Source: Microbacterium sp. SY138 (GTDB lineage: Bacteria; Actinomycetota; Actinomycetes; Actinomycetales; Microbacteriaceae). Taken from it: 64,000 nt of DNA. Position numbers and translations under genes: made by a program. Shown here piece after piece: positions 26,331 through 33,630 of the stretch. Location: the NCBI RefSeq assembly GCF_039729145.1, contig NZ_CP155793.1, positions 3,038,001-3,102,000 of the forward strand, read 5' to 3'. Below the pieces are notes generated by a model, which was not told where the DNA came from, made no database searches, and worked only from the letters and a program-made list of their open reading frames with translations. The first letter of the stretch is position 1, and each line of letters begins with the position of its first letter.

Positions 26331-26851
26331 GCGTTCTCGGGGGCGGCGATCGAGCGGTAGCGGCTCTGATGGAAGACCAGTGGCTCGACGTCGTCGAACA
26401 GCGTGATGTCGGCGATCTCGTACAGCGCGATCTCGTGGTCGCCGCCGTCGAACGTGCTGTGCAGGCGACACGTGAGCCAGAGCGCTGCGTCCGCGATCAG
26501 CACGGCTCCGCCATCGGTGCGGCGCCACTCATGGCCGCCGAACCGGTCGCCTTCCCTCGCCGAGAGCGAGCGGCTGAGCGGCTCGTGGTGCGCGGCGAGC
26601 ACACTCATGCCGAGCTCGGGCACGGTGCGCAGCACCGGCCAGGTCTTCGACGTACGGGCGGCGCTGATCGCCACCAGCGCCGGTTCGAGCGAGATCGAGG
26701 TGAAGGAGTTGACCGCCATTCCCACGGCACGGTCGTCGACGTGCGCGGCCAGGGCCACGACGCCGGTCGGGTATACCGAGAAGGCCCGGCGGAGGGCGAG
26801 GTCGCGCGGGACCGTATCGTTCGTCAGCGCGTCGGTCACGACAGTCGTCAT
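26327..26851 (-). CDS. rcaA: FMN reductase of the riboflavin-catabolism cluster
   Basis: A 174-residue flavin reductase-like (HpaC/RutF type) split-barrel protein: LRRAFSVYPTGVVALAAHVD, GMAVNSFTSISLEPALVAIS and a C-terminal IADITLFDDVEPLVFHQSRY, all standard motifs. It reduces FMN with NAD(P)H for a partner two-component monooxygenase, here the riboflavin lyase-like enzyme at 28440-29819. It is translationally coupled to riboflavin kinase and divergent to the PadR gene. Its promoter carries two copies of a palindromic operator. A GGAAG ribosome site precedes the ATG. Confidence 0.88.
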   Translation of the reverse strand: MTTVVTDALTNDTVPRDLALRRAFSVYPTGVVALAAHVDDRAVGMAVNSFTSISLEPALVAISAARTSKTWPVLRTVPELGMSVLAAHHEPLSRSLSAREGDRFGGHEWRRTDGGAVLIADAALWLTCRLHSTFDGGDHEIALYEIADITLFDDVEPLVFHQSRYRSIAAPENA

Positions 26852-26867
26852 TTCGGCTTCCTTTCGT

Positions 26868-26909
26868 TAGTCAACTTTGACTAGTTTTGATAATAGGCAA
26901 CTTTGATCA
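26868..26909. promoter_or_regulatory. Double operator and promoter between rcaA and padR
   Basis: TAGTCAACTTTGACTA (26868-26883) is a perfect 7-2-7 palindrome; TAGGCAACTTTGATCA (26894-26909) is a 13/16 match, 26 bases on. On the minus strand TATTAT (26890-26895) with TTGTTT 17 bases upstream (26913-26918) is a plausible rcaA promoter, so one site overlaps the spacer and the other the start region: a repressor layout. The same palindrome occurs at 32778-32793. Confidence 0.7.
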
Positions 26910-26954
26910 TGCAAACAACAGGAAAGGCGAAGGCCAGCCGTTAGCATGAGGGGC

Positions 26955-27560
26955 ATGTCGACCACCCGCCTCGTCGTCCTCGGCGCCGTGAAGCAGTTCC
27001 AGCCCGTGCACGGGTACTTCCTCCGTCGCGAACTCATGACCTGGCACGTCGACGAGTGGGCGCATATCCAACCCGGATCGATCTACAACGCCCTGCGCGC
27101 CCTCGAGGTCGACGGCTACATCGCCGAAAGCGGCACCGAAGCCGAGGGCAAGCGCCCGGCGCGGACCACCTACCGCATCACCCCGGCCGGCGAGGTCGAA
27201 CTGCAGCGCATGCTGCGCGAGAACCTCTGGAACGTCGCAGCCTTCGACACCCAGGCCATCATGACCGTGGCCTCGTTCATGTTCGTTCTGAGTCGGCAGG
27301 AGGTGATCGCCGGCCTCGAGCACCGCCTCATCAAGAGCGACGCGATCATCACGCAGAACGGCTTCGACGTGCAGGACACGCTGCGCTCCGAGACGACGCC
27401 CAAGTACGTGCGGGAGATCTTCGACCTCTCCACAGCCCGCCTCACGGCCGAGAAGCAGTGGCTGCTCGACCTGCTGGAACGTCTGCGCGGTGGGGAGTAC
27501 ACATTCGCCGGCGAGACGACCGAGGGCGCAGCGTCGGCCGACGCGGCCTCGTCGGCCTGA
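26955..27560 (+). CDS. PadR-family transcriptional regulator
   Basis: A 201-residue PadR regulator: winged helix VLGAVKQFQPVHGYFLRREL, then IQPGSIYNALRALEVDGYI (PadR recognition-helix pattern) and a helical C-terminal dimerisation region. ATG 26955 is preferred over ATG 26946 because TAGCAT lies seven bases before it, fitting a leaderless start. It is divergent to rcaA, and two palindromic sites fill the shared promoter, so it is the best candidate for the repressor of the riboflavin genes; the ligand (riboflavin, FMN or lumichrome) is unknown. It is convergent with the ribokinase gene, stops two bases apart. Confidence 0.85.
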   Translation: MSTTRLVVLGAVKQFQPVHGYFLRRELMTWHVDEWAHIQPGSIYNALRALEVDGYIAESGTEAEGKRPARTTYRITPAGEVELQRMLRENLWNVAAFDTQAIMTVASFMFVLSRQEVIAGLEHRLIKSDAIITQNGFDVQDTLRSETTPKYVREIFDLSTARLTAEKQWLLDLLERLRGGEYTFAGETTEGAASADAASSA

Positions 27561-27562
27561 GG

Positions 27563-28447
27563 TCAGCGCGACGAGACGAGCGCGTCGATCGACTCGCGCG
27601 ACAGGGCCGACGTCGTCGCACCCCGATGCTGCGCCACCACGGCGCCGGCCGCACAGGCCCGGATCAGCGCCGTCTCGATTGCTTCTCCCTGGGCGAGCGC
27701 GGCGGCCAGGGCTCCGCAGAACGCATCGCCGGCGCCGGTCGTATCCACCGGATCGATCCGGAACGCGTCGACCTGCAGAGGATCGCTCCCCGCGCGATGC
27801 AGCACCACTCCCCCGGCACCCCGGGTGAGAACCACCACCGGGGCTCCGGCGGCGTGCAGCCGGTCGATGCCGCCGAGCGCGGTGCACTCGGTCTCGTTGA
27901 CCACCAGCACGTCGACGTCGCCGAGCATCTCGACCGCCTCGGCATGTGCGGGCGCGGCGTTCAGGATCGTCAGGGCTCCGGCCGTCCGGCCCGCGCGCAG
28001 GGCGGCCGCCACGCTCGCGAGCGGAACCTCCAGCTGCGCGAGCACGACCGCCGCGCCCGCGATCCCGGCGACCGCGTCGTCGACATCGAGCTCGGCGTTC
28101 GCACCGGCCGCGACGATGATGCTGTTGTCGCCGTCGTCGAAGGCCAGCACGTGGGCGACGCCCGTCGGAACGGCGGCACTCCGGCGCAGGGCCGCCGCGA
28201 CTCCGGCATCCGCCAGCGTCTGCTGCAGCACGTCGGCGGCCTCGTCCGTTCCGACCACCGCACAGAACCGGGTCGGAGCCCCGCTGCGTGCGGAGGCGAC
28301 GGCCTGATTCAGCCCCTTGCCCCCGGCGAAGCGGCCGCCGGCCCGACCGAGCAGGGTCTCGCCGACACGTGGAGGGCGCGAGACCTCGACCACGAGATCG
28401 AGATTCGCGCTCCCCACGACGGCGACACCGGTGAGGGTGTCAGACAC
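27563..28447 (-). CDS. rcaD: Ribokinase (PfkB family)
   Basis: A 294-residue PfkB-family kinase. VVGSANLDLVVEV at the N-terminus with GGRFAGGKGLNQAVAS is the ribokinase sugar-binding motif, and DPVDTTGAGDAFCGALAAAL is the anion-hole/catalytic Asp signature. It phosphorylates D-ribose. In riboflavin degradation, ribose is the second product of riboflavin lyase, so this gene would channel it to ribose-5-phosphate. The GTG start at 28445-28447 overlaps the lyase-like gene by eight bases, so the two are translationally coupled. Confidence 0.88.
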   Translation of the reverse strand: MSDTLTGVAVVGSANLDLVVEVSRPPRVGETLLGRAGGRFAGGKGLNQAVASARSGAPTRFCAVVGTDEAADVLQQTLADAGVAAALRRSAAVPTGVAHVLAFDDGDNSIIVAAGANAELDVDDAVAGIAGAAVVLAQLEVPLASVAAALRAGRTAGALTILNAAPAHAEAVEMLGDVDVLVVNETECTALGGIDRLHAAGAPVVVLTRGAGGVVLHRAGSDPLQVDAFRIDPVDTTGAGDAFCGALAAALAQGEAIETALIRACAAGAVVAQHRGATTSALSRESIDALVSSR

Positions 28448-29819
28448 GCGACATCGTCCGTCGGTACTGGGAGCCGGTGTGCGAGTCGGAGAGCGCCGGC
28501 GTCGGCGTGCCGATCAGACGCTCACGCAGCGACTGCGGCTCGGCCGAGGGTTCGGCGATCGCACCGCGCTCCTTGAGGATCGGCAGCACGTGCTCGATGA
28601 AGTCGATCGTCGACGCCGGCGGGATGACGGGAGCGAACAGGAATCCGTCCAGGTCGGCGCCGTCGGCGAGCTCGATCATCCGGTCTGCCACCTGCTCGGG
28701 GGTGCCGACGATCGGGCGGGCGCCGACGCCGTGCGCGTGCCAGTCTCCGAGAACGTCGCCGACCGTCTTGTCGGCGAAGCGGGCGACCTGGGTCTGCGAC
28801 AGCTCGGTGCTCAGCTCCGACATCGGCGTGTTCGGCGCATAGGCCGAGAGGTCGAGGCCGGTGAACCATGCGTAGGAGGCGACGGTGACGTCGGGGTTCT
28901 GCGCGTCGGCGACCTCGGCGTACTTGCGCTGCGCCTCTTCCTCGGTGCTGCCGACGATCGCGGCGAATGCCGACATGATCTTCACCTCGTCGGCCCCGCG
29001 GCCGTTCTTGACGGCCTCTTCGCGGATCGCCGACGAGTGCGCACGCAGCTGCTCGACCGAGCCGCTGCCGACGAAGATCGCCTCGCCGTGCTTGCCCCCG
29101 AACTCCCGGCCCGCGGGGGAAGCCCCGGCCTGGAACAGCACCGGGGTACCCTGCGGCGAGCGCGAGGTGTTGCCGTAGCCGTGCGATCGGAAGTAGGGGC
29201 CGTCGTGCGCAATGCGGTGCACCTTGGACGGGTCGGCGAAGCGCCCGGACTTGTCGCGCTCCAGAGCCCCTTCCTCCCACGCCTGCTCCCACAGCTTGTA
29301 GACGACCTGCATGAAGTCGTCGGCCATGAGGTAGCGCTCGTCGTGGCCGACCATCGGCACGCCGAAGCCCTGCACAGCCGTGTCCGCCGTGCCGGTGGTG
29401 ACCACGTTCCAGCCGATGCGGCCGCCGGAGAGGATGTCGAGCGTCGCCATCCGTCGCGCGAACGAATAGGGCGGTTCGAGCAGTGTCGAGCCGGTGGCGA
29501 CGAGCCCCAGGCGCGTCGTCTCGGGGATGAGAGCGGCGAGGATGATCGCCGGGTCCAGACGCGGCAGGTCGAGACCTTCGAGGGAGCAGATGTCGGGACG
29601 CTCGCCGGCGACGTCGGCCCACCCCCAGGCATCCGCGAGGAACAGGAAGTCGAACCCGGCGTCCTCGACCATGCGCGCGGTGTCGCGCCAGTACTCGAGC
29701 TTGTCGAACAGGTAGCGCCCGTTGTCGGGGTGCCGCCACGTGGCGGTGCCGGAGTCGTTCGCCTGGGCGTTCTCGAAGAGGCCGAGACGCAACTGCTTGA
29801 CGGTGTTCTGATCGGTCAT
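28440..29819 (-). CDS. rcaE: FMNH2-dependent riboflavin lyase-like monooxygenase (LLM class, NtaA/SnaA/DszA type)
   Basis: A 459-residue flavin-dependent monooxygenase of the nitrilotriacetate/DszA group: DKLEYWRDTARMVEDAGFDF, LDILSGGRIGWNVVTTGTAD and RYLMADDFMQVVYKLWEQAW are diagnostic. By itself the family could act on sulfones or chelators. Coupled with ribokinase, and with stand-alone riboflavin kinase and flavin reductase nearby, it matches RcaE, which splits riboflavin into lumichrome and D-ribose using reduced FMN and oxygen. AAGGAAGG precedes the ATG. The 167-base leader holds a tandem repeat and a hairpin. Confidence 0.82.
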   Translation of the reverse strand: MTDQNTVKQLRLGLFENAQANDSGTATWRHPDNGRYLFDKLEYWRDTARMVEDAGFDFLFLADAWGWADVAGERPDICSLEGLDLPRLDPAIILAALIPETTRLGLVATGSTLLEPPYSFARRMATLDILSGGRIGWNVVTTGTADTAVQGFGVPMVGHDERYLMADDFMQVVYKLWEQAWEEGALERDKSGRFADPSKVHRIAHDGPYFRSHGYGNTSRSPQGTPVLFQAGASPAGREFGGKHGEAIFVGSGSVEQLRAHSSAIREEAVKNGRGADEVKIMSAFAAIVGSTEEEAQRKYAEVADAQNPDVTVASYAWFTGLDLSAYAPNTPMSELSTELSQTQVARFADKTVGDVLGDWHAHGVGARPIVGTPEQVADRMIELADGADLDGFLFAPVIPPASTIDFIEHVLPILKERGAIAEPSAEPQSLRERLIGTPTPALSDSHTGSQYRRTMSRV

Positions 29820-29846
29820 GTGCGGGTGCCTTCCTTGTGGGTGGTT

Positions 29847-29926
29847 CGTTCTGCTGGTTCCGGAGTCGTTCTGCTGGTTCCGGAGTCGTTCTGGTGGTTC
29901 CGGAGCGGTTCTGGAGTGGTTCCGGG
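29847..29926. repeat. 20-bp tandem repeat in the rcaE leader
   Basis: The unit CGTTCTGCTGGTTCCGGAGT occurs twice exactly (29847-29866, 29867-29886), then as a two-mismatch copy (29887-29906) and a partly decayed fourth copy to about 29926. It sits just upstream of the rcaE ribosome-binding site on the minus strand. No spacers, so not CRISPR. Confidence 0.85.
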
Positions 29927-29940
29927 CACGCCGGAGGAAC

Positions 29941-29972
29941 CCCGGGACGGGTTGGGGGGCACCCGTCCCGGG
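29941..29972 (-). terminator. Strong hairpin between ABC permease gene and rcaE
   Basis: A perfect 12-base stem, CCCGGGACGGGT with its complement (29941-29952 and 29961-29972), with an eight-base loop, 15 bases past the permease stop. It may terminate or attenuate read-through from the transporter genes into rcaE-rcaD. Confidence 0.65.
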
Positions 29973-29986
29973 ATGAGGGTGCCGCG

Positions 29987-30835
29987 TCAGCCCTTGGCCG
30001 TGACCTCGCCGTCGCTCCACCAGAGCACGCGCTTGCGCACCAGGGCGAGGACGATGATCAGGAGCACACCGAGCAGGCAGAGCAGAGCGATGCTGGCCCA
30101 GGTGACCGCGAGGTTCGCCTGAGCCGCAGACGTGGTGACGAGCGAGCCGAGACCGGCCTGCTGTCCCGCCGCGACGAACTCGGCGACCGCCGCGCCGACC
30201 ACCGCGAGCGGCAGGGCGATGCGGAGCCCTGCGAACACGTAGGGCATGCTGCCGGGAAAGCGCAGCTCGCGGAAGATCTCCCACCGCGAGGCGTGCAGCG
30301 TCTTGAAGACGTCGAGCGCCTTCTGATCGACGTCGCGCAGACCCGCGAGCGAGTTCACGAGCATCGGGAAGAACACCACGAGCCCCGTCACGATGAACTT
30401 CGGCACCATGCCGAAGCCGAAGGCCACGACCAGTGCGGGGGCGATCGCCACGATCGGGGTCACCATCACGATGATGACCAGCGGCATGACCGCCCGCTCG
30501 ATGATCTGGAACTCCGCCATGACGACCGCCAGGAGGAATCCGGCGAGGATACCGGCGGCGGCGCCGACCACCACCTCGAGGAGCGTGACGAGGAAGTTCG
30601 ACCAGTACATGCCGGCGTCATCGACGAGGCTGGCGCCGATCGCCTCCAGCGTCGGCAGCACGTACGGGTTGGTCCAGGCCACGACCTGCCAGAGGAGAGC
30701 GGCGATCACGAAGGTGATCAACGTGGGTCCCCACGCTCCCCAGCGCAGCCAGGAAGGAACTCCCCGGCGTGGCTGGGCCTTCAGGCGGGCGGTCGCGAGG
30801 GTGGCGGTCGTGTCTCTCATCGTCAGCTCAGACAT
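29987..30835 (-). CDS. ABC transporter permease (SsuC/ThiX-like)
   Basis: A 282-residue permease with about six membrane segments. The ATPase-contact loop is visible as FKTLHASRWEIFRELRFPGS, the form seen in SsuC/TauC/ThiX permeases (NMT1/THI5 transporter group). ATG 30833-30835 overlaps the ATPase stop by eight bases; an internal ATG at 30820 is the alternative. It is the third gene of the binding protein-ATPase-permease set placed directly before riboflavin lyase, so riboflavin or a related flavin is the inferred substrate. Confidence 0.88.
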   Translation of the reverse strand: MSELTMRDTTATLATARLKAQPRRGVPSWLRWGAWGPTLITFVIAALLWQVVAWTNPYVLPTLEAIGASLVDDAGMYWSNFLVTLLEVVVGAAAGILAGFLLAVVMAEFQIIERAVMPLVIIVMVTPIVAIAPALVVAFGFGMVPKFIVTGLVVFFPMLVNSLAGLRDVDQKALDVFKTLHASRWEIFRELRFPGSMPYVFAGLRIALPLAVVGAAVAEFVAAGQQAGLGSLVTTSAAQANLAVTWASIALLCLLGVLLIIVLALVRKRVLWWSDGEVTAKG

Positions 30836-31625
30836 GGGCCTTCTCCGTCTGCGCGCGCAGCGCACCGCGCACGACTGCTTCCAGTTCGCGGAACTCGTCC
30901 GTCGCGTAGGCCTCTTCGGTGCGCGGCCGCGGCAGGTTCACATCGATCACCTGGGCGATGCGCCCCGGGTGCGCGGCCATCACCACGATGCGGTCGGAGA
31001 GCATGATCGCCTCCGGCACCGAGTGCGTGACGAACATGACGGCCTTGCGGTTGGACTGCCAGAACTCCAGCAGCGCGATCCGCTGCAGGTCGCGGTTCAT
31101 CTCGTCGAGCGCCGAGAACGGCTCGTCCATCAGCATGATGGCCGGGTCGAACACGAAGGCCCTCGCGATCGCGGCGCGCTGCTGCATGCCGCCCGAGAGC
31201 TGACCGGGGTACTTCTTCATCGCCTGTCCGAGCCCGAACGTCGACAACAGCTCCTCCGGGTCGCGCAGCGCTCGCCCGGTGTTGGCCTTGGCGTTGATCC
31301 GCACCGGCAGCTCGACGTTCTCGCGCACCGTCTTCCACGGCAGCAGTGCGGGCGACTGCGGCACGAGACCGATCTTCTTGTCGCGCGAAGCCGCCGTGAC
31401 GCTCTCTCCGTCGATCGTGACGCTTCCGGAGTCGGCGTCGAGAAGGCCGGCGACGACCTTGAGCAGTGTGGACTTGCCGCAGCCGCTCGGGCCGATCACC
31501 GACACGAACTCGCCCATTCCGATCGTCAGGCTCACATCATCGAGCACGGTGACCTTCGCGCCGTCGACGCCGAACGACTTCGAGACGTTCCTGACCTCGA
31601 CGCCGGCGCCGTGTGCGACCGTCAT
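30828..31625 (-). CDS. ABC transporter ATP-binding protein (SsuB/TauB-like)
   Basis: A 265-residue ATPase: Walker A GPSGCGKST, Q-loop LVPQSPALLPW, signature LSGGMQQR, Walker B IMLMDEPFSALDE and switch FVTHSVPEA. The LPW after the Q-loop and the MDEPFSALD form are typical of SsuB/TauB/ThiZ-type subunits. The ATG overlaps the binding-protein stop by one base (TGATG) and its end overlaps the permease start by eight bases, so the three genes are tightly coupled. Confidence 0.92.
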   Translation of the reverse strand: MTVAHGAGVEVRNVSKSFGVDGAKVTVLDDVSLTIGMGEFVSVIGPSGCGKSTLLKVVAGLLDADSGSVTIDGESVTAASRDKKIGLVPQSPALLPWKTVRENVELPVRINAKANTGRALRDPEELLSTFGLGQAMKKYPGQLSGGMQQRAAIARAFVFDPAIMLMDEPFSALDEMNRDLQRIALLEFWQSNRKAVMFVTHSVPEAIMLSDRIVVMAAHPGRIAQVIDVNLPRPRTEEAYATDEFRELEAVVRGALRAQTEKAHV

Positions 31626-32728
31626 CACTTCTCCTGCCAGATCAGGGTGTCGCCGTCGTAGAGGTCGGCGACCAGGTCGGCGTCCATCATGTCGGCGATC
31701 GCGGGCAGCTCCTTGACGTCGCCGTACTTCTTCACGAGGGCGTGCTCGGGCTCCCACATCGACTCGTTCTGCACGCCGGGGTTCCCGCCGGCGCTCTCGC
31801 GCACCCACGCGGACTCCACCTCCCACGTGCGGGCGAGCTGGTCGCGGGGGAACGCTGCGCCCTGACCGCTGTCCTCGGCCAGCTTCGCGAGCTTGTCGAT
31901 GCAGGCATCCGACTCGTCCAGGCAGTACTGCAGCGCCTTGAGGCTCGCCCGCATGAAGTCGGCGGCGACCTCGCGGTGCTCGTCGAGGAATCGGGAATTC
32001 ACCTCCATCACGTTGTATGTACCCTCGACGCCGAGATCGGCGGGGAGGAACTCGCTGAACGGCAGGCCCTGAGCCTTGAGCGACTGCGGCTGGTTGGAGG
32101 CGTAGCCGACGATCGCGTCGACCTGCTCGCGGACGACGACCGTGGGGTCGTAGTTGGTCATCTTGACCATCTCGACCTTCGAGACGTCGACGCCGGCCTC
32201 GTCGAGCATGGCCGAGGCGATCGGCGTCAGGTTGATGAAGTATCCGAGCGATCCGCCCTCGAGGTCCTTCAGGCTCTCGAGCTTCTCGTTGCCGAAGATC
32301 GAGAACGGCAGGGTCGTGCCGTAGGTGGCGACCGCCGTGAGGTTCTTGCTGTTCGCCGCCGCCAGCATCACGTCGGATGCCGAACCGAGAGCGGTGAACT
32401 GGGCCTGACCGGATGCCACGAGCTGCTGCCCGTTCGCCCCGGAGGCGTTGATCTCGACATCGAGGCACAGGTCGTCGAAGTAGCCCAGCTCCTCGGCGAG
32501 GAACACGTCGAGCTGGCCGGCGCTGGCGGAGTAGCCGTAGCCGGAGATGTAGGTGATGGTGCCGGCATCCTGATTCCGCTTGCAGGCGTCGGTGTCGCTC
32601 GCACTCGTGGGGGCGGTATCGCCGCCTGGCGTCTGCGCGGAGCATGCTCCGAGCGTCAGCGTGGCGGCGAGAACGCACGTCAGGGTGGCAGTGATGCGGA
32701 ATCGGGTTTCCGCAGAGGAAGTAGCCAT
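31625..32728 (-). CDS. ABC transporter substrate-binding lipoprotein, NMT1/THI5-like
   Basis: A 367-residue lipoprotein. The signal peptide ends at LTLGACSAQ (lipid-anchored Cys about residue 29). The mature part follows the NMT1/THI5/SsuA fold: LDVFLAEELGYFDDLCLDVE, GANGQQLVASGQAQFTALGS and a helix with EMVKMTNYDPTVVVREQVDA. Similar binding proteins carry thiamine precursors, sulfonates and, in RibXY systems, riboflavin. Placement before rcaE-rcaD and a shared operator with rcaA make riboflavin uptake likely. GAAGGGA precedes the ATG. Confidence 0.88.
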   Translation of the reverse strand: MATSSAETRFRITATLTCVLAATLTLGACSAQTPGGDTAPTSASDTDACKRNQDAGTITYISGYGYSASAGQLDVFLAEELGYFDDLCLDVEINASGANGQQLVASGQAQFTALGSASDVMLAAANSKNLTAVATYGTTLPFSIFGNEKLESLKDLEGGSLGYFINLTPIASAMLDEAGVDVSKVEMVKMTNYDPTVVVREQVDAIVGYASNQPQSLKAQGLPFSEFLPADLGVEGTYNVMEVNSRFLDEHREVAADFMRASLKALQYCLDESDACIDKLAKLAEDSGQGAAFPRDQLARTWEVESAWVRESAGGNPGVQNESMWEPEHALVKKYGDVKELPAIADMMDADLVADLYDGDTLIWQEK

Positions 32729-32777
32729 GAGGGTCCCTTCTCGGCCGTTCGTCGTTGATGGCTCGATGAAAGTAACA

Positions 32778-32793
32778 TAGTCAAGATTGACTA
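32778..32793. promoter_or_regulatory. Operator for the flavin ABC operon, same as at rcaA
   Basis: TAGTCAAGATTGACTA is a perfect 7-2-7 palindrome with the same arms as the site at 26868-26883. It lies 50 bases upstream of the binding-protein ATG; TATGTT on the minus strand just after it may be the -10. A weaker flanking element (TCAAACTAACTTTTGA, 32801-32816) follows. Binding by the PadR protein is inferred; the upstream TetR protein is the alternative. Confidence 0.7.
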
Positions 32794-32869
32794 AGCAAGA
32801 TCAAACTAACTTTTGACGACAGGCACGACACGGACGGGGGCTGGACGGGCGTCGAGTGCACGCGAACTC

Positions 32870-32913
32870 GCCGAGTGCACGACTTGTCGACGTCGAGAAG
32901 CCGTGCACTCGGC
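32870..32913. repeat. GTGCAC-type palindromic element
   Basis: Arms 32870-32891 and 32892-32913 are reverse complements at 20 of 22 positions with almost no loop; the ends are GCCGAGTGCACG and CGTGCACTCGGC. Further copies of the GTGCAC half (GAGTGCACGCGAACTCG before, AAGTCGTGCAC after) flank it. It lies between the TetR stop and the ABC operon promoter. Confidence 0.7.
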
Positions 32914-32967
32914 AGGAAGTCGTGCACCCGGCGACACAGAGCGGGAGCGAGGGCGGAGCGGGAGCCG

Positions 32968-33594
32968 TCAGGGCCGGGGAGGGTCGGCAGGGTAGAGGTA
33001 GCGGCGCACGAACTCGTCGAAGAGCGGGACCATGTCGACGGATTCGTCGAGGAGCCACTGCAGCTGGATCCCGTCCATGACGGCGCTGATCAGGCGTGCA
33101 GCGAGCGCGGGGTCGATGTCGTCGCGCACCTCACCGGCTTCCTGCCCACGGCGAAGGATCTCCACGGCTTCGTCGGCTCGGGCCCGGTAGCGGGCGGCGA
33201 ACTCGGCGTGCGACGGATGCTCCGGATCGGTCGCCTCGGCCGAGACGATCGCGTACAACGACGTGAGGCCGCGCGAGGTCTGGTTGTGGGCGACGACTCT
33301 CTTCGCCTGCTCGAGGAGGGTGTGCTCCGCGGGATCGCCCGCGGCCGCTCGTACCTTCTCGTCGCGCTGGTGCAGCACCTCAGCGAACAGCTCCTCCTTG
33401 TCGGCGAAGTGATGCAGGAGGCCGGCAGGCGTCACGCCGACGCGCTTCGCGATCTCCCGCAGCGACCCGCCGTGGAATCCGGTCCGGGCGAACACGACCA
33501 GCGCTTCGTCGACGATCGCCTGCCGTCGCGCCTGCCCCGTGGCGTAGGAGCCACGGGGGCCACGACCCGCTGTCGACTGGCCGTCCGTTCCCAC
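32968..33594 (-). CDS. TetR-family transcriptional regulator
   Basis: A 208-residue TetR regulator. The N-terminal HTH reads IVDEALVVFARTGFHGGSLR and IAKRVGVTPAGLLHHFADKE, and the helical ligand domain follows. It starts at GTG 33592-33594. It lies upstream of and on the same strand as the ABC transporter, separated by 239 bases with an operator and a palindromic repeat. It may regulate that transporter or the next upstream gene; the ligand is unknown. Confidence 0.88.
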   Translation of the reverse strand: MGTDGQSTAGRGPRGSYATGQARRQAIVDEALVVFARTGFHGGSLREIAKRVGVTPAGLLHHFADKEELFAEVLHQRDEKVRAAAGDPAEHTLLEQAKRVVAHNQTSRGLTSLYAIVSAEATDPEHPSHAEFAARYRARADEAVEILRRGQEAGEVRDDIDPALAARLISAVMDGIQLQWLLDESVDMVPLFDEFVRRYLYPADPPRP

Positions 33595-33630
33595 TGCCCA
33601 CTCCCATCCCTCGTCGAGGGAAGCGGCAGT

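Noticed and set aside
29847..29926. CRISPR array
   Set aside because: The 20-bp units are directly joined with no spacers and there are no cas genes.
29820..29986. FMN riboswitch before the riboflavin lyase gene
   Set aside because: I looked for the conserved RFN-element blocks and saw none; the leader is a tandem repeat and one hairpin. A covariance search would settle it.
32968..33594. TetR protein as the sole owner of the shared flavin operator
   Set aside because: It is not divergent to either site, whereas the PadR gene directly faces two copies; TetR is kept only as an alternative.
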